DNA from: Protula sp. h YS-2021
Lineage: Eukaryota > Annelida > Polychaeta > Sabellida > Serpulidae
Direction of reading: 5' to 3'
Assembly (NCBI GenBank): GCA_949752745.1
Contig: OX457025.1
Span: 100,880,439-100,944,438, forward strand
Length of the DNA stretch: 64,000 nt
The position numbers and the translations under genes were made by a program. A model generated the notes under the pieces. That model worked only from the letters and a program-made list of their open reading frames with translations, did not search any database and was not told the DNA's origin. Numbering within the stretch: the stretch's first letter is position 1; every line of letters begins with the position of its first letter. This document shows positions 11,386-23,142 of the stretch, one piece after another.

Positions 11386-11754
11386 CTGAAACCGCCCTCA
11401 TTACTAACAGCACCCTCCTCGGTTTATCGAAGTAAGGCCCAACTCGATGTATTTGCAACTAAAGACTGTCCCGTAAGACCCATAATCCCCAAACACACTC
11501 TTATTTAAACGAGGGGCTTTGCCAGGTCTTTCTCTGTTCTTCTAGTTGCCAACAAATCAAGCTTCATTGCATATGCACTTTTAACGGCTCGATATCTTCC
11601 ACGGGTAACACCATTCTATTTCTGTTTATAGAAAGGGTCTCCGCAAGTACACTTCAAAATGTAAGAAATTTCCTCTCCGCTGTTTCAAACCACAGATTCA
11701 TAAATACATATACTCAGTTTAATTGGCAATACGATTTTCTCAACTCTTAAAATT

Positions 11755-12678
11755 CAGAATTGACCAAGAACGAGGAGGTGAAGATCGCTTAAGGCACCTC
11801 TTCCCTTACATCTTCTCTTTTAGGCCAAAGCGATCAAAAATAAGCGTGAAATCGCACAAACTCTAACCGTCTTTGGAAGCTCCGATTTTCAAGATTGACC
11901 ATGACCGAAGAGGTCAAGGTAACCTAGGTACCCCTTATATAACGCTTTTTAGGTTCAAAGAGTAGAAAAAATCTCAAAATAGCTCTATCTCTAAGCCTTT
12001 TCGAGATAATGGCCAGCTTCCGATTTTTGACTTTGACCATAGCCCAGTAAGTCAAGGTCACCGAGATACCTCTTACATATCGTCTTCTAGGCCTAAAGGG
12101 TCGAAAATAAGCTAAAAATCATCCCATCTCTAACCGTTTCGAGATAATGATCAACTTCCGGTTTTTGATTTTGCCCATGGCCGAGGACCTCAATGCCACC
12201 GAAATACCTCTTACATATCGCTCTTTAGGCGAAAGGGGTCGAAAATAAGCTCAAAGTCGCTCTCGCTCTCTGACCGTTTTCAAGATCAGGGTCAACTTCC
12301 GGCTATTGCCTTTGACCATGGCCAAGGAGTTCAAGGTCACCGATATACCTCTTACATATCGTCTTCTAGGGTACGTAAGAAATTTCCTCTCCGCTGTTTC
12401 AAACACACAGATTCATAAGTACATGTATTCAATTAATTCGCAATACGATTCTCAACTCTTAAAATGATCGAAGAGGTCAAGGTAAGCTAGGTACCCGTTA
12501 TATAACGCTTTTTAGGTTCAAAGAGTCGGAATAAGCTCAAAATAGCTCTATCTCTAATCGTTTTCGAGATAATGGTCAACTTCCGGTTTTTGACATTGAG
12601 TATGGCCGAGGACGTCAAGGTCACCGAAATACCTCTTACAGATCGTCCTTCAGGCCCAAAGAGTCGAAGATAAGCTAA

Positions 12679-12729
<51 letters not shown>

Positions 12730-12975
12730 GTGACCATAGCTGAGGAGGTCAAGGTCACGTAGATACCTCTTACATATCGTCTTTGAGGTAGAAAATAAGC
12801 TCAAAATTGTTCCATCTCTAACCGTTTTGAAGATTATGGTCAACTTCCGGTTTTTTGCCTTTGACCGTGGCCCAGGAGGTCATGGTCACCTAGGAACCTG
12901 TTAATAATCGTCTTTCGGACCGAAGTCATTAAGGCCATCGCGGTACCTCCAACCGTTTTCGAGATAATGCTCAAT
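11755..12975 (+). repeat. ~140-bp tandem repeat with TCAAGGTCA core, about nine copies
   Basis: Each unit reads approximately TGACCATGGCC(G/A)AGGAGG, TCAAGGTCACC, GAAATACCTCTTACATATCG, CTTTAGG, AAAGGGTCGAAAATAAGCT, TCTAACCGTTTTCGAGATAA, TGGTCAACTTCCGGTTTTTG. Exact TCAAGGTCA occurs near 12053, 12331, 12616 and 12750. A (CT)n tract interrupts one unit at 12681-12726. No gene. Confidence 0.9.
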
Positions 12976-13189
12976 CGTCGTGGTAAAAAATGCGGATTTT
13001 ACGATCTAATCACCCTCTATCAGCGAAATAAATTTCATCACTCCTTAGCAAATGGGAAAAACCCAAACGTTGCAGACAATTTCAGCTTGCACACGCATGC
13101 TGTGACGGCTCTCATTTCAGACAGTTGGGCGATCAACACGCATAGGCTGATATGATGTCAGTTCCTTTAACTGCGTAATCTAAGCGTTT

Positions 13190-13690
13190 GCTTACTTAAA
13201 ATGGGCGTCAGAGGCAAAATTTCGATGTCCATTTTTACATATTAAATATTAATGAATTTCTAGAAAAATTGAGCTTGACCAACTGCACATCCTACATTAT
13301 GTCTTCCTAGCCCTAGCAGTCTCAGGGTCGCGTGATAAGGTTTTCAAATTTTAAATTTCAATGTCCATTTTTGCATATAAAGTATTAATAACTTCTCAAA
13401 AAATGAGCTGGACCAACTAGACATCCTATACTATGTCACTGCTAAATTTGGTCGTCCTAGTCCTAGCCGTCTCAGAGGAGTTCGCATGACAAGGTTTTGG
13501 CGGAAAAAAGGAAACATACGGAAATACTTTTTTGAATCGTGCGAAAGCAATAAACTAGGGGATTGAAAATCCCCAAGTGTAATAAGGCAATTGGAGTGAA
13601 TACACTCACACAAAACCATTTGTTTATTGCTACCAATCAATACCAAATCGCCAAAAGTTAATTTAATTACAGATGTTCAGGCCTGCTTAC
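13190..13690 (+). repeat. Dispersed repeat, copy related to 39860-40300
   Basis: Shares in order with 39860-40300: AAATGGGCGTCA / TAATGGGCTTCA, TTTCAATG(T/C)(C/T)CATTTT, TAATAA(C/A)TTCT, GAGCT(T/G)GACCA, TACNTTATGTC, TAG(C/T)CGTCTCA, GTGA(C/T)AAGGTT and ATCCCCAAGTG. An internal partial duplication is visible (13210-13345 versus 13350-13500). No coding capacity is recognised. Confidence 0.6.
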
Positions 13691-15136
13691 ATTTCACATT
13701 CCCAACTACATCACGTAGATAGAAAACGGAGCCGTAGAAAACCCTGAAATATACGTAATATCACTGCCGTTGAAATGTAATTTTATTGCCGTTTACTTCA
13801 CCTCAACAAAACTGTCAGGCAAACTGTTGACACAGCCGTCAGGTAAAACAAAACTGTCACAAGAATATTTCATTTTTGCTTTTTTTTTACAATTGCCTAT
13901 TATCACCCATTTGGAGCGCTGGTGTTAACACACACTTTACATAAGATAATAAGCAAACACATCACACCATTTATATTAAAGGCAGTAATAAACCTTATCT
14001 TTTAAATTGAACCCATGCTGTTGGTAATAACCGCCTTGTGTTAAACAGCAAAGGGAAAGGCCGTTTTCAAATATAATTGGAATGATCGAGATGTATGATT
14101 TATTTTCAGAATTATTTTTATAAAAGGTTTTTGATAAAGGTGTAAATAATTTTTTATACATTTATGTGTCTCCTGTTGCATTTTATATCTAAAATTTAGT
14201 TAAACCGACTACTCCTGCTTGGTAATTTTAAATTATATAAAATGTTTCAAATTCAAAGTTAAATTATTCTTACACATTTCTGATACGTTTTAAGCATCTT
14301 AAATTATTTAATTTCTTTTGTATTTTTGATGATCTTACTTGTTTAAAAATACGGGACAATAAAGAATCTTAATTTGGAAATTTATCAATTTGTGAAGTAT
14401 ATTATGAAAAGCCATATGTTTCCCTAAGACTAGTATGAAAAACATCTTTGCAGAAAGTACGTCTGGCAGGGCAATTTTAGATGAGAGTGTGTCAATGCGG
14501 GAAGTGGGGGTAGATAGCAAATCTGTAAAAAATGACGTAATATAAATTCACGACATAGACTATACCATAAACAATTGAAGACAATTCTTCTTTCGGAAGT
14601 GGAATGAAGCACTCCGTATTTCCAGAGCATATTTAATGAGCAAAACACGGGGAATGAGTACTTTTAGTTACATCACCCTGCCAGACCTGTCAGAAGGGCT
14701 AGAAGAGTCAGACCTGTTAAGTTAGAACCCACGATATTCTTAGATAAGGTTGCTGATCCACGCCAAACTCTTTTGTCAAGTACTGTCTAAAAGTTTTCTC
14801 CCGGGAGAAGCAAACGGGCCTATTTTTTATCGGCTCATTTATGGCGACCGAGGCGAGAATTTCTGATTATTATTATTTTTTGCTTGTAGAGAACCAAGAG
14901 GGCCACTTTTCCCAGACACAGGCCGGGAATGGCAAAGGCAAGAAGCACCCATGCGAGAAAGGGATCACAGATCCATCTACTGACACTGTTTTTATAGTGA
15001 CTGGTGTCCTGTTATGTTCAGAGGCCTGTGTTCCCCGATTTTTATCAGCTGAGTTGATTATATATTCCACACTGTGTTGAATTTTACGGGGTTTTTTGGG
15101 GGGTTGTGTTGAACTTTTATCATCTCTGTCTGCTGT
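13691..15136. other. AT-rich unique DNA, no gene seen
   Basis: No motif-bearing reading frame on either strand; frames are under 80 codons and lack recognisable features. I cannot exclude small exons. Confidence 0.45.
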
Positions 15137-15227
15137 TTGATCCTTGGGACCGAAAGGTGGAGTGGGCGGGGGCGAGCCGTACCATCTGCTATCGTGGTAC
15201 CAGCTAGGTCACCTACTGTCTTGTCGA

Positions 15228-16280
15228 CTTGTGGTCGCACGACCCATCAGAACCGTACCAGGTGCATACATCGCACGACCCATCAGGACAGTAGCAGGTG
15301 CCCACATCGCACGCCCCATCAGAACCGTAGCAGGTGCCCACATCGCACGACCCATCAGAACCGTAGCAGGTGCCCACATCGCACGATCCATCAGAACCGT
15401 AGCAGGTGCACACATCGCACGACCCATCAGGACCGTAGCAGGTGCCCACATTGCACGACCCATCAGAACCGTACCAAATCCCACATCGCACGACCCATCA
15501 CAACCGTACCAGGTGCCCACATCGCACGCCCCATCAGAACCGTAGCAGGTGCCCACATCGTACGACCCATCAGGACCGTAGCAGGTGCCCACATCGCACG
15601 CCCCATCAGAACCGTAGCAGGTGCCCACATCGCACGACCCATCAGAACCGTAGCAGGTGCCCACATCGCACGACCCATCAGAACCGTACCAGGTGCCCAC
15701 ATCGCACGCCCCATCAGAACCGTAGCAGGTGCCCACATCGTACGACCCATCAGGACCGTAGCAGGTGCCCACATCGCACGCCCCATCAGAACCGTAGCAG
15801 GTGCCCACATCGCACGCCCCATCAGAACCGTAGCAGGTGCCCACATCGCACGACCCATCAGGACCGTAGCAGGTGCCCACATCGCACGACCCATCAGAAC
15901 CGTAGCAGGTGCCCACATCGCACGACCCATCAGAACCGTAGCAGGTGCCCACATCGCACGACCCATCAGAACCGTAGCAGGTGCCCACATCGCACGACCC
16001 ATCAGAACCGTAGCAGGTGCACACATCGCACGACCCATCAGGACCGTAGCAGGTGCCCACATTGCACGACCCATCAGAACCGTACCAAATCCCACATCGC
16101 ACGACCCATCAGAACCGTACCAGGTGCCCACATCGCACGACCCATCAGGACCGTAGCAGGTGAATACATCGCACGACCCATCAGAACCGTAGCAGGTGCC
16201 CACATTGCACGACCCATCAGGACCGTAGCAGGTGCCCACATCGCACGACCCATCAGGATCGTACCAGGTGCCCACATCAC
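15228..16280 (+). repeat. 36-bp minisatellite, about 29 copies
   Basis: The unit contains GCACGACCCATCAGAACCGT and AGCAGGTGCCCACATC. Single-base variants (CGACCC/CGCCCC, AGAACC/AGGACC, ATCGCAC/ATCGTAC/ATTGCAC) recur in blocks, for example a 180-bp (five-unit) block at 15529 and 15709. Since 36 is divisible by 3, a unit without stops stays open across the array: 12-residue repeats appear as ARPIRTVAGAHI or basic HRTTHQNRSRCP on the plus strand and cysteine-rich CYGSDGSCDVGT on the minus strand. No promoter, exon signal or domain supports a gene. Confidence 0.9.
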
Positions 16281-17340
16281 CAATAATACGAGATTTTTTC
16301 ACTTTCTATATTTTTTTAGTTATAAACATTCTAGACGTATTTTTAGGGGATTTTTTTTGCTAAAACTATAAATTTCGAGTTATTCTAAGAGCCGATCTTA
16401 TTTCATTAATTACATGTCGGCTCGATGGTGTTCTGTCTCCAGTACATTTGCCTTCAGATGGAGTCGCAAATTCTTTGCTTCTCCTGTGTCTTTATTTAGT
16501 GAATCCGGTTGATTCACGATTTAAGTGTGAATTTTAGTAAAGCAGTTTTGTTTGTCTTGCATTGTTACCTCACCTCGTGGCAACGGTTTGGTAGAGGTTT
16601 GGGATCCATCCCGTGGAAGGAAGCCGAAGGGGGGGGGGGGGGGTTGGATAGGGTTCACCTGGTGTCAATCACTCGGCTAACGTGTAACTCAATGAGACAA
16701 CTGACGTGTTTTTTACACTTTATTATCCTTTTTATGAATAATTGTACATTGTTTCGGCTCGGGAATGGCGCCCCCCCCCCCCCGACCTACTCTCATATTT
16801 ATCATTAAAAACTGGAATTCAGTTTGGCATCTTTTCATTAAGATTTAATCTCAGCACTCCTCCATCTGTCACTTCATCAACAGGATGTTGCGTGTTTAGC
16901 GTAATTTGTGACTTTTTTCGTGTATCTCAGAATGGCAGACTCCCTTGCACCGGACTTGCCATCTAAAAGTAGATATAAGCAATTCAAAGCTTTTTTCGGA
17001 GTAAAACTGTCGTTACATTTCCCAATAACGGAGAGATTATAGCGCAAAATAAAACTCTCTACTCTAGTCCCCTAGACTAACAGGACAGGCAATTAAGAGT
17101 GCCGTTTTCACGCACATTCCTGATCTGGAGATGTATCTAATAATGCGAAATATCTTGGTTTGTTTTCTTTATTTTTTATTATTTTGTTTTGTTTTGTTTA
17201 GAATAGAATAGATCTATAACTGCATCAATGCTACGGTGTTGCCACATGTGAATTTAATAACACACTAGAATTTCTATTAAATAAATATTAGAATTATAAT
17301 TCACCCCCGAATCACACTTGCTCCCAAATATTGGTTTCAA
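16281..17340. other. Intergenic DNA, no gene seen
   Basis: Includes a poly-G tract (16630-16642) and a poly-C tract (16772-16784), then AT-rich sequence. No coding feature is supported. Confidence 0.45.
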
Positions 17341-18965
17341 AACTGTGAAAACAGTGGCGTGAACTAGTGACATGTGCAAACGTATGGAAAGCCATTTTAA
17401 CATTTAATGCTGATTTTTTATATAAAAATATAACTCAAGTTCAATAAATCAATGTAGATATCATTAATTTATATTTTTGCTATCGATAATTGAATGTTGG
17501 ATGGCAAAAATTTATTTTTGAGATAAAAATTTTACAAACAATTTTGCCCAAAAAAAAAACAACAACAACAAAATTCACAAACCTAAAAAATCTTAAGGGA
17601 GGCACATATTTTTATTTTTTAATGACAACACAATTTCTGAACTCATTTTTTTTGTGGAGTAAAAATTAAAAGAAAGAGTCTGTGTACAGGGAGCAGTCAT
17701 TATTTTATTCATAGATATTTATGTTTGAATTTTATAAATAAAAAATAGACTGATGTTTTGATGTCAAAAATTAATTTTGAGATAAAAAAAATCAGTGACT
17801 GATTTCAAAATATATATTAAAAAAGTCTTATCCTGAAATAATGTTATCTAAAATAAATTGCTGATATCAATTAAAAGAAAATAAATTATTGAGCTCAAAA
17901 TTGAGATTCTGCTATCTATGGAATGTCGTTTTAACATTTAATGCTTATTTTTATATGAAAATATAACCAAAGATACATAAATCAAGGTAGACCTCATTTA
18001 TTTATATTTTCCTATAAATAATTGAATTTTAGATAGCAAATTTTTTTTTTAGATAAAAAATCAATTTTACAAACTTAAAAATCTTAAGGGAGACACATAT
18101 TTAAATAAAATTTAATGAATCGTCAATTAAATTCTGGAGATAAAAACTATAATCATTGATACCAATTATAACAACAAAATTTTGGTCTCAAGAATTGCTT
18201 CTTGTTTTGTACAGTAAAAAATTCAAAGAAAGATTCTGTATACAAGGATCAGTCATTATTTTATTGATAGATCTGTGTTTCTGAGGTTTTATATAAACAT
18301 AAGAGTGATATTTTGATATTAAAAACAATTTCTGAGATAAAAAAATCATTTGCAGATATAAAAAAAAAACAAATCAAAAAGTTTCATTCTGAAATAACAA
18401 TTTTTGAAATAAATTCTTGCATCAATAAAAGGCAAATAAATTATTGAGCTCAGATTCTGCTATCAAATATTTCATATTTTCTGTCAAGAATTGAATTTTT
18501 TATTTAAAAAATAAATTTTACATATCAATAAATCATTTTTGATATCAATAAATATTTCTTGATATCTCTAAATATTTATTGATACCAAGAATTATTTTTT
18601 GAGATCAAGAGTACATTTAGAGATAATTCTTGATATCAAAATATGAACTTTTTGAGATCAAAACTCAATTCTTTATATCAATAACTCATTAATAAACTTG
18701 AAAATGGCATTCCACAGCTATCAAATATTTCATTTTTGTTATCAAGAATTGAACTTTTGATCTCTAAAAATTAATTTTAGAGATCATTAAATCATTTTTG
18801 ATATCAAAAATATGTTTGATATCTCTAAATATTTACTGAATTATTTTTGAGATCAAGAATACATTTAGAGACATCAAAAATATATTCACAGATAGCCAAA
18901 TATTCTTGGTGCCAAAAAAATTATTTTTTGGATCATATTATTTCTTGATATCAATAATTAACTCA
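17340..18965. repeat. AT-rich tandem duplication with GATATCAA-rich segment
   Basis: Two diverged copies of a ~540-bp unit (about 17380-17915 and 17925-18460) share TTTTAACATTTAATGCT, CTTAAGGGAG(G/A)CACATATTT, CAGTCATTATTTTATT and ATTATTGAGCTCA. From 18500 to 18965 the sequence becomes a degenerate array of GATATCAA/GAGATCAA and its complement. The whole stretch is over 75 percent A+T by eye. Confidence 0.7.
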
Positions 18966-20617
18966 AAAATGTGAAAATGGTACTCAATACAAATATACGT
19001 ACATAAATTTGGCACATTGTAAAAAAATGCCATGGCGTAGGGTATATTAGGTCTTTCATGCGTTCTATCTACAGTAGAACTGCTCTAACCCAAATCCCCC
19101 ACCCCCGCCCCCTCCCCCCCCTTCGCTACACATACAAACACCCATCACCACTTGTCTCACAGCTAGTGATACAGCATACATTACACTGGATAACATTCGC
19201 AGGCGTAGTCAAGTGGAGTGTAAATTTCACAAGTATTATTTTTTTAGTAACGGATTCTGCATAGCTGTAACATATTACCATTTTTCACAGAGGGACCAAG
19301 ACATATACCGGTAGCTGGAGTGGCCGATTTATTTCTATTCTGGTGTCAATTCATTGTTGTTATCAGTATGTGATACGCTGTGGTATATTGGCAGCAATTT
19401 TTATGCGCATTTTTTGCCTTTTTACGTATCAAATTGAATAGCCTCTAACAAAAAAAAAAAGACAAAAAATAAAAGCCAAAGAAAAAAAAACAAAAAAACA
19501 AAAAACAAAAATTGCTCGTCATGTTTATTCGTAAATGAGAAAACTTAATGGGACCTAAAAAAAGAGCGTTATAATCTGTCAATTTCTCTCACACTCCAGG
19601 TGTAAAAACGACTCATTGTACATCTGAGTTTCACTTTCGATATTGTGAAAATAGTTGGCGTATACACGCAACCTATGCAGCTGTGACACCTTTTCGTATT
19701 CAAAGCGCGTTTAATCTCAAGGGTTTTATTATTCAAAAAGTAACTCGTTCGTGTTTATGACCGGTCAATCACACGTCTTTTTTATTTAATTTATTATTTT
19801 AAAATCTTTAAAAAGGGGGTTTGCTTTTATAGACCAGACGGCAATTCGGAAATTTCGGTATGGTTTATTTCGGAAACTGTAAGCTAGGCGGCGGTTCGAA
19901 CCTTATTTTCGATCTCTCTTGCTATCAAGTAAACTGTTCAATGTAAATGTTGTCCACTTACGCAAATCTGGCAAAATTGACCAGTTTGATAAAAAAAAAG
20001 TGAAACAACCAGCAAACAAACAAAAAAAGTTAGAAAAATGACGTCATTTCTCAGTGAGCCCCTGTTTTCAATTTTTTGGCCACATTGATATAACGTAGAA
20101 ATTTTTATCTTAAAAAGGGTTTATATCAGTGAGTGCAAGAGAGACAGCCATTCAAACGTCGCGAACTCTTCATCCTACACACTGCAATATAAAATGTAAA
20201 ACGTGAATATTTAGTTGAGCAAATTTGGCAAAACTGTCCAATTTTGGAAAGGAAAATAATAAATGAGTTCGGTGTGTGGGTTTGTTTTGAAGAAACTCTG
20301 GGGTGCATTGCCAAAGCAAGTTCAGTGATGGCTGTGCTTTTTTGTGACTGAGAGTTGCAGCCTGACAGAATATTCCTTCAAATTCCACGCTTCAGGGTGA
20401 GTGGGGTGGGGGTGGGGGCACTCCCCTACAAATTTGTTACGATGCGCATCCATGACTTATAAAAACAACCCCTATAATTAAACGCGAAGTGCCATGTTTG
20501 AATAATACATCCTCTTCTTTAACAAATCGAGGACACCTTGTACATTTCACTCCAGAAAAGTGTCATGACATTACATATCACATCTTTTTTCACTGAATTA
20601 TACATTCGTGTACAGGT
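18966..20617. other. Intergenic DNA, no gene seen
   Basis: Short A-rich runs (19445-19510) and ordinary AT-rich DNA. Reading frames are short and featureless. The last six bases before E2 (GCGCGT, 20618-20623) are its left target duplication. Confidence 0.45.
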
Positions 20618-20623
20618 GCGCGT

Positions 20624-21823
20624 AGTAGTATGATAATGGGGGTTCCAGCACAGGAAGTGACGTCATACTGTCTGGACCGGAAGTGACGTCATAGACGTAG
20701 TCATAGCAACGAAGTGTTGTGATGGCAACGAAGTGGTGTAGTCATGGAAACGAAGTAAACAACAGTTCTACGCCAGGAAGTGGCGTCTGGACCGGAAATG
20801 ACGTCTGGACCGGAAGTGACGTCTGGACCGGAAGTGACGTCTGGATCGGAAGTGACGTTTGGATCGGAAGTGACGTCATAGTGACGTCAGAGGTGGACCA
20901 GATAGAGCGCGCGTGTTGTGATTTTTTTCCCACTCTCTCCACACACACCAACAGCACGACTGAGCATTTCATAAGCCACATAGGTATTTCAACCTTCTGA
21001 TGGCAACTTTTTTCCCCTCACACTCTCTCTCCACACACCACAACTGAGCATTTTAAGCCGCATAGGTATTTCAACCTTCTGATGGCAACTTTTTCCCCCA
21101 CACTCTCTCTCCACACACCACGACTGAGCATCTCGTAAGTCGCATAGGTATTTCAACCTTGTGATGGCAACTTTTTCCCCTCACACTCTCTCTCCACACA
21201 CCACAACTGAGCATTTTAAGCCGCATAGGTATTTCAACCTTCTGATGGCAACTTTTTCCCCCACACTCTCTCTCCACACACCACGACTGAGCATCTCGTA
21301 AGTCGCATAGGTATTTCAACCTTCTGATAGCAACTTTTTTTCCCCACACTCTCATGCATACATACCAACACCATGATAAAATGTTTTACTTATGTTGCTC
21401 TTTGTACTCCATTATTCGTTTTTTTTTTTGTTTTTTTTTTGTTTGAAATGCAGTATTTACTTAGAAAAAAAGTGGCATCCTACAACCTGCAATCATCATC
21501 AGCAGCATTTCGTCATCAGTGTAATCAGACTGCGTCATCTATAGCCAGCGCAATCAGACTCCGTAATCAGACTTCGTCATCAACAACGTAGACAGCGGTG
21601 TCTAGCTTTTTTGTTTTTCTGAGGCAGCAGTGTCTAGCTGCTTGGAGTTGCAATGTGACCCTAAGTGTTATACTTGACCGATTTGTCTGAAAATTTCACT
21701 GTTTGATTCAGTTTTATATCTAGTTTTCACATAGTCATGGACTGGTTGCGCAGCTGGCTGTATGTATCATGAATTCACCTTAAAATGGTAAGTTAAAAGT
21801 GGAATAACTTTTGTTATGATTGA
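20624..21823 (+). repeat. E2 left terminal inverted repeat
   Basis: Order inward: ETS-CRE composite array (20655-20890), a GCGCGC motif (20907-20912), five copies of an ~86-bp repeat containing AACCTTCTGATGGCAACTTT and CTCTCCACACACCA (20985-21340), T-tracts, CATCATCAGCAGCA-type repeats (21490-21590) and the GATTCAGTTTTATATC segment. It pairs with 23143-24270. Confidence 0.9.
20655..20890. promoter_or_regulatory. Tandem ETS-CRE composite sites (left arm of E2)
   Basis: Exact CCGGAAGTGACGTCA occurs at about 20678-20692. From 20790 an 18-bp repeat, GTCTGGACCGGAAGTGAC, runs five times, and TGACGTCATAGTGACGTCAG closes the array. CCGGAAGT is the ETS consensus and TGACGTCA the CRE consensus; the fused form is a known composite promoter element in animals. 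A mirror copy lies at 24055-24235. Promoter or enhancer activity is an inference. Confidence 0.55.
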
Positions 21824-22049
21824 CGGATTTGCATGAAACTTTCACTGTTTGATTCAGTTTTATATCTAGTTTTAATATTAAATGGTTATAGGCTATTTGC
21901 GCTATAGTTGACGGATTTGCATGAAAATTTCACCGTTGGATTCAGTTTGATGTCTTAGTTTACAGTAGTTTGCATAGGTGGTTGTTGGAATGGCGCGCGC
22001 CCACCATTCAAACATGTGTTTGAATTATTTTTACGTCAAACTATTGTTC

Positions 22050-22200
22050 AACAAGTTGTTTAGCAATTGTACAACAATTGTTCAACAAGCTGTTGTTCAA
22101 CATGTTCAACATGTTGTTGAACAAGTTGAACATGTTCAACATGTTGAACATGTTCAACATGCTGTTTAACAAGTTGTTGTTCAACAAGTTGTAGTTCAAG
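22050..22200. repeat. CATG-core decamer array (E2, distal)
   Basis: Same type as in E1: GTTCAACATGTTCAACATG runs with perfect GAACATGTTC palindromes, placed beyond the 3' end of the zinc-finger remnant. The sequence leading into it, with GGCGCGCGCC and AATTATTTTTACGTCAAAC, matches E1. Confidence 0.8.
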
Positions 22201-22332
22201 CAAAGAAAAAACAAAACATATGTTGAATAGGTTTATTAATACAATTAAATACACTTAAATACACTTAAATACACTTAAATACATACAGCTTAAATGTATA
22301 ACAATATTACAATTTTGTTGATTTACAAAGTC

Positions 22333-22338
22333 TTTATT
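22333..22338 (-). terminator. Polyadenylation signal of the E2 zinc-finger gene
   Basis: AATAAA on the minus strand 22 bases beyond the stop, at the same position as in E1 and E3. Confidence 0.55.
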
Positions 22339-22359
22339 ATAAAGTTTAGTCAAATAAGT

Positions 22360-23044
22360 CTATTTTTCTTCATCTGCTTCACTGTCATCCATATCACTTT
22401 TTTCGTCGCTGCTTTCATCTTCCTCCTCATCTAGAAGCTCTATTAAGAATGCGTCGTTTCTTCTTATAGCCGCCTTTAGTGCCTTTGAATACTCGTAATG
22501 TTTTTCATCAACAAAGTAATTAAAGTCTTGTAAAATGGTTTGATAATGTTCGTTTTGTTCTAGACGTTGGGTATATTTGAATAGTCTCATAAACCATTGT
22601 TTAAGTCGACGCTTATAAATGGGTCGAAAGTCATCACTTGCTATTTCACGCGCATCTTCAAGCCCTTGTTCTTCATATTCTGAAACCTTTTCTTGAAATT
22701 TGGAATCATATTCATCGTATACTTCTTGAACCATATCATACCAAACAGAGTCTGTTTCTGACTCACTTTCAGGGTCTGTTTCTGACTCACTTTCAGAGCT
22801 GCTGTCATCATCACCACAATGTTCCATATGTTTGTACAAAGCTTCTTCACTGTTGTATAACGCACCACATTCTGTACAAGCATGTGCATTCTCTTCAGTC
22901 ATGTTGACGCTTTGACTTTCCATAGAAGACTCATCTAAAGTTTCAGTGATAGGTGGTTTTACAGGGTTTTCCATATCAATCTCCAATTCTTCTTTGTAAG
23001 ATTGGCCAATTGTAAGATTTCAAACAAATGTTACATTTATACAT
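22360..23044 (-). pseudogene. E2 zinc-finger gene, disrupted in finger 1
   Basis: Homologous to the E1 gene along its length. The start codon (23042-23044) and first 14 codons are present. A deletion/rearrangement near 22995-23010 then removes the rest of finger 1 and causes a frameshift and stop. From 22986 the original frame resumes at an internal methionine, leaving 208 codons with the C2HC finger, the helical region and the acidic tail. Relative to E1 there is a small duplication in the SESESETD stretch and a shortened tail. A protein from the internal start would lack finger 1. Confidence 0.75.
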
Positions 23045-23142
23045 CCTTTCGGTTCAACATACACTTTCCATATGATGAAAAAGCCTTTAAACATAGCCTT
23101 ATATACAACTTGATGAACAACATGTTGAACATGTTCAACTTG
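23045..23142 (-). promoter_or_regulatory. E2 zinc-finger gene promoter remnant
   Basis: On the minus strand a short decamer array (about 23106-23142) leads into TATATAAG (23098-23105) and then the start codon at 23044. The array is much shorter than in E1 or E3. Confidence 0.55.

Noticed and set aside
15137..16371. Long frames on both strands across the 36-bp array, up to 339 codons
   Set aside because: They arise from a stop-free 36-bp unit read in register; no domain, exon or promoter evidence.
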